64,000 bases of DNA from Selenomonas sp. oral taxon 892 str. F0426 (GCF_000468035.1 NZ_KI260523.1:124001-188000); one strand, 5' to 3'; shown: positions 19,613-29,307, numbered from the stretch's first letter. A program made the numbers and translations. Notes: a model not told the origin generated them from the sequence alone.

Positions 19613-20105
19613 TGGTATCCGATCCCCCATGATAACCCGAGCCGTTTATACGTAAATTGGCAAAAGAGTTCTGACGCAGAGCTTCGTATGCAACAACAGC
19701 AACAGCATTCGATAGATTCAAAGAGCGCGCCCCCGCATGCATGGGAATGCGAATGGTATATTTCTCATTGGCAGCCAGCAGGGCCTCCGGTAATCCCGCT
19801 GTCTCTTTCCCAAAAACGAGAAAGGAATCCGATGTATAAACAATATCAGAGTAGGCATGTGCTGCCTTGGTTGTACAGAAATAGAAAGGATATCCTTTAT
19901 ACTGCTTTTGAACATCAGCGAAACTGTCATGATAATGTATCTTGACAAGATGCCAATAGTCCAGTCCCGCACGCTTCAAATGTCTATCGTCCGTTGAAAA
20001 TCCAAGCGGCCGAACAAGATGGAGGTCAATCCCCGTTCCGGCACACAGGCGTGCAATGTTTCCCGTGTTTCCGGGAATTTCCGGCTCGACCAGAACGATG
20101 TGCAT
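19605..20105 (-). CDS. trmL: tRNA (cytidine/uridine-34-2'-O)-methyltransferase
   Basis: SPOUT-class methyltransferase that modifies the wobble ribose of certain leucine tRNAs. 166 residues. The knot motifs are visible: PEIPGNTGNIARLC near residue 8, LVFGKETAGLP near 95, and RSLNLSNAVAVVAYEALRQ near 130. Its stop overlaps the murB start by eight bases. Confidence 0.93.
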   Translation of the reverse strand: MHIVLVEPEIPGNTGNIARLCAGTGIDLHLVRPLGFSTDDRHLKRAGLDYWHLVKIHYHDSFADVQKQYKGYPFYFCTTKAAHAYSDIVYTSDSFLVFGKETAGLPEALLAANEKYTIRIPMHAGARSLNLSNAVAVVAYEALRQNSFANLRINGSGYHGGSDTNE

Positions 20106-20168
20106 GTAGTATGAACCTCCACTCTATTACAGAAATAATGCAACGCCATTATAGCGAATTACAGGCAT

Positions 20169-20204
20169 AAAAACAACCCACAGAAGCAGAAACTCCCGTG
20201 GGCT
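20169..20204 (-). terminator. Terminator of ilvD
   Basis: Seven-base stem (20175-20181 with 20198-20204), 16-base loop, followed on the minus strand by GTTTTTATG. It stands between ilvD and trmL. Confidence 0.7.
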
Positions 20205-20219
20205 GTGAGATTGTTCTTC

Positions 20220-21872
20220 TTATTGCAAAACTGCACCTGCATTTGCAGATGTTGTCAGTTTTGCATAACGCGCAAGATAACCTGTTTTGATTTTAGGTTC
20301 TGGCTGAACCCAATTTGCACGTCGCTTCTCGAGCTCCTCATCACTGATCTCAAGTTCGAGTTTACGATTCGGAATGTCAATCGTAATCATATCGCCGTCC
20401 TCGATCAGAGCAATAGGACCGCCTGACATTGCCTCTGGCGACACATGGCCAACGCAAGCACCCTGACTGGCGCCGCTGAAGCGACCATCTGTAATCAGAC
20501 CGACTTTCAGACCCATCCCTGTGATAACCGCCGTCGGATTGAGCATCTCCTGCATCCCGGGACCGCCCTTTGGTCCCTCATAGCGAATGACAACCACATC
20601 CCCATCATGGATCTTCCCCTCCATAATGGCATTGACACCGTCCTCTTCCGAGTTAAAGCACCGCGCCGTACCGTGATAGGTAAGCATATCATCGGCAACC
20701 GCCGATGCCTTGACAACGGCGCAGTCTGGTGCGAGGTTGCCGCGCAGAATAGCAAGCCCTCCCTCGGGACGATAGGGATTCTCGACATTGTGAATCACCG
20801 TAGGATCCAGAGTCTCTGCGTTGGCGATACGGTCCCTTACCGTTCCCGTAACGGTCAGCGCATCCAAATGCAGCAAATTCTTCTTTGACAGTTCCTTCAT
20901 TACGGCTGAGATACCGCCAGCCTCATTCAGATCCTGCATATGATGTGTTCCTGCCGGACTCAATTTCGTAATGTATGGTGTTCTCCTACTGATCTCATCG
21001 AAGAGCGGCGGTGGGAGTTCGATTCCGGCCTCGTGGGCAATCGCCGTGAGGTGCAGAACCGTGTTCGACGAACCGCCGATCCCCATATCAACCGTGATCG
21101 CATTCTCGAATGCCTCACGTGTCATGATATCGCGCGGGCATATATTCTTTTCAACGAGATCGAGAATGACTGTACCTGCCTGCTTTGCGAGTAGACGGCG
21201 CTCACCAGTATAGGGCGCTGGAATCGTTCCGTTGCCGGGAAGTCCCATGCCGAGCACCTCGGTCAGAGAATTCATCGTATTTGCTGTGAATAGACCGGAG
21301 CACGAACCGCAGCTAGGACAAGCGTGCTCCTCGATTGCAGTCATCTCACGGGCATCCATTTTTCCTGCAGCAAACATCCCGGCTGCCTCGAAAGCCTGAC
21401 TGACACTGATGTCTCGTCCGCGATGGCGTCCGGCAAGCATGGGGCCGCCGCTGACGAGAATCGCAGGAATATTGAGGCGTGCCGCCGCCATGAGCATTCC
21501 GGGTACAACCTTATCGCAGTTCGGAATGAGAACAAGTCCATCGAATCCAGACGCCATGGTAACAGCCTCGATGGAGTCCGCGATCAGTTCACGACTTGCG
21601 AGAGAGTATTTCATCCCCGTATGCCCCATGGCAATTCCGTCGCAGACACCGATGGACGGAAACTCAATCGGCGTTCCACCTGCGGCAGCTACACCAAGTT
21701 TGACGGCTTCTGCAATTGTGTTCAGATGAAAATGTCCCGGAATAATCTCATTAAACGAGTTGCAGACACCGATCAATGGTTTTTTAAGATCCTCAGAACC
21801 ATATCCATTTGCATGAAAAAGCGAGCGATGTGCACAGCGTGTTGCTCCCTTTTTTACAACATCACTTCTCAT
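20220..21872 (-). CDS. ilvD: Dihydroxy-acid dehydratase
   Basis: Iron-sulfur dehydratase of valine, leucine and isoleucine synthesis. 550 residues, the usual length. The cluster cysteines are in [11 protein letters not shown] near residue 117 and [11 protein letters not shown] near 188; the C-terminal [19 protein letters not shown] segment is present. No other branched-chain gene is in the window. It has its own promoter and a leader with an inverted repeat. Confidence 0.96.
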   Translation of the reverse strand: MRSDVVKKGATRCAHRSLFHANGYGSEDLKKPLIGVCNSFNEIIPGHFHLNTIAEAVKLGVAAAGGTPIEFPSIGVCDGIAMGHTGMKYSLASRELIADSIEAVTMASGFDGLVLIPNCDKVVPGMLMAAARLNIPAILVSGGPMLAGRHRGRDISVSQAFEAAGMFAAGKMDAREMTAIEEHACPSCGSCSGLFTANTMNSLTEVLGMGLPGNGTIPAPYTGERRLLAKQAGTVILDLVEKNICPRDIMTREAFENAITVDMGIGGSSNTVLHLTAIAHEAGIELPPPLFDEISRRTPYITKLSPAGTHHMQDLNEAGGISAVMKELSKKNLLHLDALTVTGTVRDRIANAETLDPTVIHNVENPYRPEGGLAILRGNLAPDCAVVKASAVADDMLTYHGTARCFNSEEDGVNAIMEGKIHDGDVVVIRYEGPKGGPGMQEMLNPTAVITGMGLKVGLITDGRFSGASQGACVGHVSPEAMSGGPIALIEDGDMITIDIPNRKLELEISDEELEKRRANWVQPEPKIKTGYLARYAKLTTSANAGAVLQ

Positions 21873-21895
21873 AAAAACTCTCCCAATCTACTACT

Positions 21896-21924
21896 GTTTA
21901 TGAAAGATACACGCATTCATAAAC
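21896..21924. repeat. Nine-base inverted repeat in the ilvD leader
   Basis: GTTTATGAA (21896-21904) and TTCATAAAC (21916-21924) with 11 bases between, just ahead of the ilvD ribosome site. Either an operator or an mRNA hairpin. Confidence 0.5.
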
Positions 21925-21954
21925 AAAGGCATAATTTACAAAGACATGACAGAG

Positions 21955-21983
21955 ATTTTAGCGCATTCCACAATTTTTTTCAA
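21955..21983 (-). promoter_or_regulatory. Promoter of ilvD
   Basis: TTGAAA (21978-21983) and TAAAAT (21955-21960) on the minus strand, spacer 17, about 80 bases before the start codon. Confidence 0.6.
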
Positions 21984-22045
21984 TAGCCTAACAAAAGAGA
22001 GTTTATCTTACATAGCATACAATGGTTGAATATGCTATAATTGGA

Positions 22046-22582
22046 TTAAAACTCAACGCCTTTCTGGGCTTTGATCCCCCGTTGAAAGGGATGCTTGATA
22101 AGATGCATCTCCGTGACAAGATCCGCACGATCGATGAGTTCCTGCGAGGCGTTCCGCCCCGTAAAAATTAGATGCGTGCCATCTGGACGCGCGGAGAACA
22201 GTCTTTCCAAATCCCCCGCAGAGATGAATCCGAACGAGTAGGCATAATTAAACTCATCGAGGATGACCATATCCCACACCTCACTCTGAAGTTCGTCCAT
22301 AGCGGTTTGTAAAAGTTCTGCGGCGGCGCGTTGATGTTCCTCCTCAGCTTTTGCGCCTCTCTGTGAGAACCCGAGCCCGCCCTGACGAATCTCAATGCAG
22401 GCATTGAGCGATGCAAGCGCGTCGATTGCCTTGAGTTCTCCATAATTCCAGCTTCCCTTGATGAATTGCAGGATAAGTACGTGCAGGTCATTCCCCCAAG
22501 CGCGTATCGCCATCCCAAGAGCTGCCGTTGTCTTCCCCTTTCCGTCACCTGTATGAACAATAATGAGCCCTTTGTTTTCCAT
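22046..22582 (-). CDS. cobO: Cob(I)alamin adenosyltransferase, CobO/BtuR type (copy 2)
   Basis: 178 residues. The P-loop HTGDGKGKTTAALG is near residue 10, VWDMVILDEFNYAYSFGFI near 110, and TGRNASQELIDRADLVTEMHLI near 145. Same enzyme family as the gene at 14579-15148. ATG 22582 was chosen because GAGGAACACT precedes it. It stands alone between ilvD and a divergent surface hydrolase; no other corrinoid gene is near it. The two copies might differ in substrate (cobyric acid precursor versus scavenged cobalamin), but that is a guess. Confidence 0.9.
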   Translation of the reverse strand: MENKGLIIVHTGDGKGKTTAALGMAIRAWGNDLHVLILQFIKGSWNYGELKAIDALASLNACIEIRQGGLGFSQRGAKAEEEHQRAAAELLQTAMDELQSEVWDMVILDEFNYAYSFGFISAGDLERLFSARPDGTHLIFTGRNASQELIDRADLVTEMHLIKHPFQRGIKAQKGVEF

Positions 22583-22619
22583 AGTGTTCCTCAACTTTCT
22601 AAGTATATTAGGTGTATGA

Positions 22620-24242
22620 ATGAAACATTATTTTTTTTTCACGGCAATCATTTTTCTTGCCGTCCTTGGTTGTATTTTCACCATCGAAAAGATCGATCTT
22701 CTGAATCTGAGAATGATCGACATCACCGCCGAGGTTCGCGAGAATAACGGCATCCCGACGCTTATGTGGGAATCCCCTCCTTACCCCTGCTATTATCGTA
22801 TTGATACGTATATCAAGACAACGGGAACCATCTCCGGAGAGCCCGTCTATGAACATATAAAGACAGAGTTCACTGCCACACCTTCCTGTCAGGTCTCCTC
22901 CGCCCCCATCCCATTTTATTATCGGATTACGGCTTATGGAATGTTCGGGGCAGTAACAGTCCCTTCATCACCAATTCCAACACCGTTCTTCATGGCAAAA
23001 GCTCCCATTCCAATCTACCGTTATACAGAGGAACACCCTTCCAGCCTCATGCCCTTCCTCGTATGGCATAGCATTCCGAACGCAGTACTATACGAGGTTG
23101 AAATTCTCTCTGCACCTCCGGCAAAAGAAGGTGGTACGGAACTTTCTCCGACAAATCATCTGATGAGCACACGGAATATTTTCACGAATGGATGGCAGGC
23201 AGATCTGCGTATGTATCCGACCTATGAAAAGCTATATTGGCGCGTACGCGCCCTTGGGCTCAACCATGAACCCATCGGAGAGTTTTCAGAGGCCGAACCG
23301 CTGTATCTGGATAAATCCGCATCATTTCCCAATCGACCGATTCCAAACACCTTCGATCATGTGATGAATTTCCATCAGCCGCTCTATCCTGTGTATCAAT
23401 GGATTCCACTCAACGGTATCACGCATTACGAGGTGGAACTGCTCACGGAGCCTCCCGATGAGGAGCACGGAACAGCGCCGGACCGAAAGCGCGCATGGGC
23501 ACAGACGGTTACCGCCACCAATGCCATCTACGACGAATATGCACGCCCCTATGCTGGGATCTATTACTGGCGGGTGCGTGCACTGAATGACGAAAACAAT
23601 ACAATAGGAACATGGTCGGATCTCGCCTCGTTTACTGTTGATTTTCCATCGGAAAATCGCCTCTATGCGGCAGCACTCGGGGATAGTATCACGCACGGAG
23701 GTGGAGCAATCTCGAATTCTCCCGCATTCCTCGAATACAGCTACACAACCTATCTGCCGTTTGACTGCCTCAACCTTGGTCGCAGTGGCGATACCTCTCA
23801 TACAACGCTGGAACGCTTCGAACAGGACGTGCTGCCTCTGCATCCAGCAAATCTTCTAATACTAACGGGATCAAACAGTCTGCGGGCAACTGGCATAACG
23901 GCGCAGGAGATCATTCAGGATCTGGATGAATTACAAAAAAAATGTCTTGCTCATGATATCCGCCCAATATTCCTAACGCTTCTGCCACTTAATCCGGAGC
24001 GCATCTCACTCGCCTTTCATTCAGATACGGATATCTCGTGGCGATGGAAGATGACTGTCGTCAATGCGTGGATTCGAACTCAAGAATATTATGTCGATGT
24101 AGAACCATATTTTTATGATCCACAAAAGCAAATCCTAAATCCACGACTCTCAACCGATGGACTACATCCCGACATTGACGGAAAGCGTATGATGGCAGAA
24201 GTTATCAATGAACACCGTGATCTTTTTCAAGAACTTCCATAG
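22620..24242 (+). CDS. Surface SGNH/GDSL hydrolase with fibronectin-III-like repeats
   Basis: 540 residues. An N-terminal hydrophobic segment ends in VLGC near residue 17, so it is either a lipoprotein or membrane anchored. There follow three beta-rich modules, at least two ending in LYWRVRAL (about 200) or YYWRVRAL (about 320) like fibronectin type III domains. The C-terminal catalytic domain has GDSITHG near 354 (block I serine), LGRSGDT, LTGSN (block III) and DGLHPD near 512 (Asp-His pair). Likely an esterase on an envelope or extracellular carbohydrate; the substrate is unknown. AGGTG is five bases before the ATG. Its promoter must lie within cobO copy 2. Confidence 0.8.
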   Translation: MKHYFFFTAIIFLAVLGCIFTIEKIDLLNLRMIDITAEVRENNGIPTLMWESPPYPCYYRIDTYIKTTGTISGEPVYEHIKTEFTATPSCQVSSAPIPFYYRITAYGMFGAVTVPSSPIPTPFFMAKAPIPIYRYTEEHPSSLMPFLVWHSIPNAVLYEVEILSAPPAKEGGTELSPTNHLMSTRNIFTNGWQADLRMYPTYEKLYWRVRALGLNHEPIGEFSEAEPLYLDKSASFPNRPIPNTFDHVMNFHQPLYPVYQWIPLNGITHYEVELLTEPPDEEHGTAPDRKRAWAQTVTATNAIYDEYARPYAGIYYWRVRALNDENNTIGTWSDLASFTVDFPSENRLYAAALGDSITHGGGAISNSPAFLEYSYTTYLPFDCLNLGRSGDTSHTTLERFEQDVLPLHPANLLILTGSNSLRATGITAQEIIQDLDELQKKCLAHDIRPIFLTLLPLNPERISLAFHSDTDISWRWKMTVVNAWIRTQEYYVDVEPYFYDPQKQILNPRLSTDGLHPDIDGKRMMAEVINEHRDLFQELP

Positions 24243-24249
24243 TTATAGA

Positions 24250-24281
24250 AACAACGCGATCATCTATCGCGTTGTTTTTTT
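24250..24281 (+). terminator. Terminator of the SGNH hydrolase gene
   Basis: Perfect 11-base stem (24250-24260 with 24266-24276), five-base loop and a T run to 24281. It abuts the stop codon of convergent queA. Confidence 0.85.
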
Positions 24282-25311
24282 ATTCTCTTGATCGAATGAG
24301 CATGGCATCTCCAAAAGAAAAAAAGCGATACTGTTCTTCCACCGCGGTTCGATAGGCTGCCAGTGTAAACTCACGTCCGGCAAATGCGCTGATCAGCATG
24401 ATTAGTGTAGATTGCGGCAGATGAAAGTTTGTGACGACAGCGTCGACAACATTGAATTGATATCCGGGATAGATAAATATATCCGTCCATCCAGATCCTG
24501 CTTCGACGTTTCCTGTACGCATGGCCGATGCTTCTAGCGTGCGAATGGATGTTGTTCCAACGGCAACAACACGGCGTCCATCATTTCTCGCTCTTTGAAT
24601 GAGTTTTGCTGTCTCAGCAGGAACGGAATAAAATTCACGGTGCATAACATGATCTTCAATAGTCTCAACATGAACGGGACGAAATGTGCCAAGTCCGACA
24701 TGAAGTGTGATAAAGCCAAATTGAATCCCTTTTGAACGAAGTCGTTCCATGAGTCTCTCTGTAAAATGAAGCCCTGCCGTTGGAGCCGCTGCCGATCCTT
24801 TTACTCGACTGTATATCGTCTGATATCGCTCCTGATCTTCGAGTTTTTCATGAATATAGGGGGGAAGAGGCATGCTGCCCAAGCGATCTAGAATTTCCTC
24901 AAACACACCATCATAGATAAAACGTACAATACGCCCGCCAAAATCGGTATGATCAATGATCTCACAGACCAGTTCCTCACTGAACCGTATGATGGAACCG
25001 ACACGAACTTTTTTTCCGGGTTTGACAAGTGCCTCCCATTGATGTTTATCCATCTGACGCAGGAGGAAAATCTCCACCTTCCCACCTGTATTCTCCCGTG
25101 CTCCAATAAGACGTGCGGGGATGACACGTGTATCGTTGAAAATCAGCACATCTCCTTTTTCTAGGAACTCTCCCAGTTGATGAAAGTGATGATGCTCAAT
25201 CGTATGATCCTTTGGGTGTAGTACCATAAGGCGGGAGGAGTCTCGAGGTTCGACAGGAAGTTGAGCAATTCGCTCTTCCGGAAGTTCATAATCAAAATCC
25301 AAAATATTCAT
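24280..25311 (-). CDS. queA: S-adenosylmethionine:tRNA ribosyltransferase-isomerase
   Basis: Makes epoxyqueuosine at the tRNA wobble base. 343 residues with LDFDYELPEERIAQ at the start, RLMVL, VLIFNDTRVIPARL near 55, AAPTAGLHFTE near 173 and VTNFHLPQSTLIML near 290. The next enzyme in the pathway, QueH, is two genes upstream in the same operon, which supports local queuosine synthesis. AAGGTG lies ten bases before the ATG. Confidence 0.96.
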   Translation of the reverse strand: MNILDFDYELPEERIAQLPVEPRDSSRLMVLHPKDHTIEHHHFHQLGEFLEKGDVLIFNDTRVIPARLIGARENTGGKVEIFLLRQMDKHQWEALVKPGKKVRVGSIIRFSEELVCEIIDHTDFGGRIVRFIYDGVFEEILDRLGSMPLPPYIHEKLEDQERYQTIYSRVKGSAAAPTAGLHFTERLMERLRSKGIQFGFITLHVGLGTFRPVHVETIEDHVMHREFYSVPAETAKLIQRARNDGRRVVAVGTTSIRTLEASAMRTGNVEAGSGWTDIFIYPGYQFNVVDAVVTNFHLPQSTLIMLISAFAGREFTLAAYRTAVEEQYRFFSFGDAMLIRSRE

Positions 25312-25329
25312 CTAAAATGTGCACCTTAC

Positions 25330-26481
25330 TTAATATAACTTTTCAAGCGTAACGCCTGTATAGTAATGAAAGAGGATTTCCTTGTAGCTTTTTGCCTTAT
25401 CTGCAAAAGCCTTCGCGCCCCATTGAGAAAGCCCCAGTCCGTGACCGGAACCATATCCGCTGATGACAACTTCTGCCCTGTCGAACCGTACGGAAAACAG
25501 TGTACTTGGCAGGGAGAACATAGAGCGCAATTCATTGCCTGAAAGAACGACACGCCCCTTGGTTCCAACGAACTCTGCTGAACGCACTCGTCCAGACGGA
25601 GTTCGATCTCCGCTTCCCTTTCCTACAGTGAGAGGAGAGAGCCGAATTTCCTTGAGTGTTCCAAGAAGACTTCTTCCATCTTGCTCAACACTCTGCACAA
25701 AAGATTCTACTGAAACCGTGCGGCTCCATGGCTGTGTCTGCATTTGTACCTCTGTCACAGCATGCAGATAGGGTACAGAACTCCCCCACACATTCTCATT
25801 CGATTCCGTCATGCCTCCGGAATCCGTATGAAACAGTGCGTCAATAATACTTCCTTTGTAGAAGATCACCTCTCCTCTTGTATGATTGACAGCATCTGTG
25901 GTGGTTCTTGTCTCTGCCGCCATTCCTTCATAGACCTGACAATGTGACGTATTGCAGAGGTCGAACCCCTCTGTACTGTGGCGCTTGCGGTTTTTCAGCG
26001 CAAAGGTACGTGCTGCAACGCTCTGTGCCTGCAATGCCTCCACCGGCCAATTCGGCGGCATTTCTTTTGGCACAACACCATAGAGATAGTCCTCGACCTG
26101 TACGTTGTTGATGATCGTGAATCCATTCTTTTTCAGAAGCGTAATGTATCCACGATACGGTGCCCCATTGACTTTGACAAATCCTGTGTCATCCGGCTGG
26201 ATGACCAGACGATCACCCTTGATTTTCTGTCCATTCACAAGAAACTGCGCCTGCAGTATACGAATGTCAATTTCTTTCCCTGGTGGAACTTCTAAAAGCT
26301 GCTTTTTATCTGGATCTTCATAAACATGGAGTGATCCCGTAGTTGCTGCGATCCGAACCTCAGATACACCCTGACTTAGTCCAACGGTTATTTCCGGCTG
26401 CCATGAAGCAAATACCCGTATAGGCAGAACCGCAATCACGACGAACAAAAAAGAGCAGCATAGCCAAAGACAACGTTTCAT
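25330..26481 (-). CDS. SpoIID/LytB-domain protein (putative secreted peptidoglycan lytic enzyme)
   Basis: 383 residues with a signal peptide ending near VFA-SW at residue 25. The SpoIID domain includes VEDYLYGVVPKEMP near 130, LQAQSVAARTFAL near 155 and the closing GSGHGLGLSQWGAKAFADK near 345. Family members cleave glycan strands lacking stem peptides, in sporulation or in amidase activation. In a two-membrane organism a division or wall-remodelling role is as plausible as sporulation. The start at 26481 follows GAGGG. It lies in the ruv-queH-queA operon, a recurrent order in Firmicutes. Confidence 0.85.
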   Translation of the reverse strand: MKRCLWLCCSFLFVVIAVLPIRVFASWQPEITVGLSQGVSEVRIAATTGSLHVYEDPDKKQLLEVPPGKEIDIRILQAQFLVNGQKIKGDRLVIQPDDTGFVKVNGAPYRGYITLLKKNGFTIINNVQVEDYLYGVVPKEMPPNWPVEALQAQSVAARTFALKNRKRHSTEGFDLCNTSHCQVYEGMAAETRTTTDAVNHTRGEVIFYKGSIIDALFHTDSGGMTESNENVWGSSVPYLHAVTEVQMQTQPWSRTVSVESFVQSVEQDGRSLLGTLKEIRLSPLTVGKGSGDRTPSGRVRSAEFVGTKGRVVLSGNELRSMFSLPSTLFSVRFDRAEVVISGYGSGHGLGLSQWGAKAFADKAKSYKEILFHYYTGVTLEKLY

Positions 26482-26501
26482 TACAATGCCCTCATTCTCA
26501 A

Positions 26502-27098
26502 TTATGCCATAAGGCGCATACGTTTTTTCTCTTTGTTTTCCTTGCGCTGAAGCTTTCGAAGCGCACGACTGTAGCGCTCTTCCTCGCTGAACACACAACC
26601 GCAGTAAGATTGACGATAGAGATCCAGATCTTTGCTGAGATCAATCCCCTCCTGCCAGCCGACACGAAAATCCTCGTAGTAAAAGGAAATTCCATAGGTC
26701 TTTGCAAAGCGTTCCGCAACGGAGCGCATGAGGTCATGCTGCTGATAGATGCTGTAAAAAAGCGTCGAGGTAAAGCTGTCAAATCCGTGTTCTGCCGCAT
26801 ACCGCGCTGTTTCTTCCAGACGCCATGTATAACACATACGGCAGCGCCCCTTCTTTGTTCCCTCTGCCGGAAGGGCTTTTTTCAGGAAATCACGCATAGC
26901 ATACGCCTCATCCGCAACAAAATTCATCTGCATGAGCTCCGCAAATTTCCTTGCATTCTGCAGACGTTCCTCCCATTCCTTGTAAGGATGGATATTCGGG
27001 TTGAAGAAATATCCTGTGGGCTCGATGCCGTCGGCACGCAATTTTTTCAGAGGGTAACAGGAACATGGTCCACAACACATGTGCATAAGCAAGTTCAT
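26502..27098 (-). CDS. queH: Epoxyqueuosine reductase QueH
   Basis: Iron-sulfur enzyme that reduces epoxyqueuosine to queuosine; the non-cobalamin alternative to QueG. 198 residues. Cysteine motifs: MHMCCGPCSCYPL at the N terminus, RCRMCYTWRLE near 88 and YCGCVFSEEER near 165. The start at 27098 follows AAGGAG and is one base past the ruvB stop. Confidence 0.92.
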   Translation of the reverse strand: MNLLMHMCCGPCSCYPLKKLRADGIEPTGYFFNPNIHPYKEWEERLQNARKFAELMQMNFVADEAYAMRDFLKKALPAEGTKKGRCRMCYTWRLEETARYAAEHGFDSFTSTLFYSIYQQHDLMRSVAERFAKTYGISFYYEDFRVGWQEGIDLSKDLDLYRQSYCGCVFSEEERYSRALRKLQRKENKEKKRMRLMA

Positions 27099-27099
27099 C

Positions 27100-28134
27100 T
27101 CAGAGTAGTTCTCCTTGTCTAGTTTCGTTTTGCGGAAACGGAATCCCCATATGCTCATATCCACCACGCGTCACAATCCGCCCGCGTGCCGTACGCGCAA
27201 TAAAGCCCAGCTGGATCAGATATGGTTCGTAGACATCCTCGATGGTCTCCACCATCTCACTGAGCGCTGCAGCCAACGTTTTTAAGCCGACAGGTCCGCC
27301 GGAGAACTTTTGAATCATAACTTCCAGCATGTAGCGATCCTTGTTCTCCAAGCCCTTGGCATCGACCTCAAGTGCCTCCAGTGCCTCAATCGTGACAGCC
27401 TTCGATATTGTGCTCTCACCAGCCACCTGTGCAATATCTCGAACACGCTTTAAGATACGGTTTGCAACACGCGGCGTTCCTCGAGAGCGACGTGCGATCT
27501 CGAGCGCCCCCTCTCTCTCAATCTGTACGGAAAGGATCTCTGCCGTACGTTCAATGATGAGCAGAAGCGCTTCCGGTGTATAGTATTCCAAACGCGACTG
27601 GATACCGAAGCGATCGCGCAGCGGCGCCGAAAGCGCGCCTGTCTTGGTCGTTGCACCAACAAGAGTGAACGGCGCAAGGTCGAGACGCAGGGAGCGGGCA
27701 CTGGGTCCCTTTCCAATGATGATGTCAATGGCATGATCCTCCATCGCGGAATAGAGAATCTCCTCGACATGATGTGAAAGGCGATGAATCTCATCAATAA
27801 AGAGGACATCATGCTCCTGCAGATTCGTGAGAAGGGAGGCAAGATCCCCCTGCCGTTCGATGGCAGGCGCCGAGGTCTGGCGAAAATTGGCGCCCATCTC
27901 ATTCGCAATGATCGCTGCAAGCGTTGTCTTACCAAGTCCGGGTGGTCCATAGAGGAGGACATGATCCAGCGCCTCGTTTCGAGAAAGCGCTGCCTGTATG
28001 AATTTGGACAGATTCGACTTTACCTTATCCTGTCCGATGTACTCATTCAGTCGACGCGGGCGAAGGCTGTACTGCCAGCCGTCCGACGTCTGTTCCTCGA
28101 AAGAAACAATTTCCTCATCCTCATACATATCCAA
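27100..28134 (-). CDS. ruvB: Holliday junction ATP-dependent helicase RuvB
   Basis: AAA+ motor of branch migration. 344 residues: Walker [13 protein letters not shown] near 60, Walker [10 protein letters not shown] near 110, sensor segment [18 protein letters not shown] near 160, and a C-terminal winged-helix domain ending in the RTARGR segment. TTG start at 28134 with GGAGGG eight bases upstream; the ATG six bases later would have a 14-base spacing. Confidence 0.97.
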   Translation of the reverse strand: MDMYEDEEIVSFEEQTSDGWQYSLRPRRLNEYIGQDKVKSNLSKFIQAALSRNEALDHVLLYGPPGLGKTTLAAIIANEMGANFRQTSAPAIERQGDLASLLTNLQEHDVLFIDEIHRLSHHVEEILYSAMEDHAIDIIIGKGPSARSLRLDLAPFTLVGATTKTGALSAPLRDRFGIQSRLEYYTPEALLLIIERTAEILSVQIEREGALEIARRSRGTPRVANRILKRVRDIAQVAGESTISKAVTIEALEALEVDAKGLENKDRYMLEVMIQKFSGGPVGLKTLAAALSEMVETIEDVYEPYLIQLGFIARTARGRIVTRGGYEHMGIPFPQNETRQGELL

Positions 28135-28152
28135 CGTCGAATCCCTCCTTTC

Positions 28153-28755
28153 TCAGAATCGCTGCAGCTCAGCCAACGCGTACCGAATAACCTCTTCCGT
28201 ACTTTCCCAATCGGCCTTTTTCTTCAGCACGGACTGAATTTCCCCCTGTCCAAAACCAAGATTGAGGAGCGCCTCTGTCGCCTCAGCAATCTTATCTCCC
28301 ATACCATCAGAAAAATCAGCTGCATGATCTGCAAAGGAATCATCATCAAAAGAGGTGGATGCGAGTTTATCCTTCAGTTCCAAGATAATCCGTTCTGCCG
28401 TTTTTTTTCCAATCCCCGGGAGCTTCGTAATTGCCTTGACATCTTTTTGATGGATCAGTCGATAAAACTCATTTGCCGTAGCTGCCGAAAGAATCCCCTG
28501 TGCAACCTTTGGGCCGATTCCTGATATACCGATCAAATGCTGAAAGAGATCATACTCTTCCTGTGAAAAGAAGCCATAGAGGAGCATGGCATCCTCACGT
28601 ATATGCGTATGAATATAGAGCATGACTTCTTCGCCGACACCAATGTGATTGCGCGTCTGATGGGAGACAAACACACGATATCCAACATCGTGGACATCTA
28701 AAAAACAATAATCCGGAAAGGTATATGCAACTTTTCCACGCAAGAATCCAATCAT
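28153..28755 (-). CDS. ruvA: Holliday junction-binding protein RuvA
   Basis: 200 residues. N-terminal OB fold starting MIGFLRGKVAY, tandem helix-hairpin-helix motifs (SGIGPKVAQGIL near 78 and LPGIGKKTAERIILELK near 113), a short acidic linker and the C-terminal domain III that contacts RuvB. Placed between ruvC and ruvB with 18-base gaps. Confidence 0.96.
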   Translation of the reverse strand: MIGFLRGKVAYTFPDYCFLDVHDVGYRVFVSHQTRNHIGVGEEVMLYIHTHIREDAMLLYGFFSQEEYDLFQHLIGISGIGPKVAQGILSAATANEFYRLIHQKDVKAITKLPGIGKKTAERIILELKDKLASTSFDDDSFADHAADFSDGMGDKIAEATEALLNLGFGQGEIQSVLKKKADWESTEEVIRYALAELQRF

Positions 28756-28773
28756 CTACTCTATGCTCCCCAT

Positions 28774-29268
28774 CTATATTCGATTGCGCCATGCAATACT
28801 GTCTACACAATGTGCTGCGCTGATGGCAACGGCGAGGGCATCCGCAGTATCATCCGGGTGAGGAGGCTCTGGAAGGTTCAATAGCTTCGTCACCATATAT
28901 ATGACTTGTTCTTTTGTCGCCTTCCCATAGCCCGTCACAGACTGCTTGACCTGCAGTGGCGTCCGCTCCACGATAGGAATATTGTTCTGTGCTGCAGCAA
29001 GGAGCACAATGCCGCGTGCCTGTCCGACCGGAATTGCCGTTGTCACATTTCGATTGAAGAAAAGCTGCTCCACGCCCATGGCATCGGGAGAATGTTTTTC
29101 AATGAGCAATGTAAGTTCCGTATGTATTTTCAAAAGACGTTTTTCTACCGCCATTTTCGATGGTGTTGTAATCGCACCATAGGCGTGCGGGCGCAGATGC
29201 GACCCTGACAGCTCCACAAAGCCATAGCCGCATATTGCAGTCCCTGGGTCGATACCGAGTACTAACAT
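28774..29268 (-). CDS. ruvC: Crossover junction endodeoxyribonuclease RuvC
   Basis: Resolves Holliday junctions. 164 residues. Catalytic acidic residues are in GIDPGTAICGYG (Asp near 7), GVEQLFFNRN (Glu near 67) and HPDDTADALAVA (Asp pair near 140). AGGGAAACAAG precedes the ATG. The yebC terminator sits just upstream, so ruvC may need readthrough or a promoter of its own. Confidence 0.96.
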   Translation of the reverse strand: MLVLGIDPGTAICGYGFVELSGSHLRPHAYGAITTPSKMAVEKRLLKIHTELTLLIEKHSPDAMGVEQLFFNRNVTTAIPVGQARGIVLLAAAQNNIPIVERTPLQVKQSVTGYGKATKEQVIYMVTKLLNLPEPPHPDDTADALAVAISAAHCVDSIAWRNRI

Positions 29269-29279
29269 CTTGTTTCCCT

Positions 29280-29307
29280 AAAAAAGTGCAGACTTTCCGT
29301 CTGCACT
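29280..29307 (-). terminator. Terminator between yebC and ruvC
   Basis: Perfect nine-base stem (29285-29293 with 29299-29307), five-base loop, then a T run on the minus strand. It lies just before the ruvC ribosome site and could act as an attenuator for the ruv-queA unit. Confidence 0.85.
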
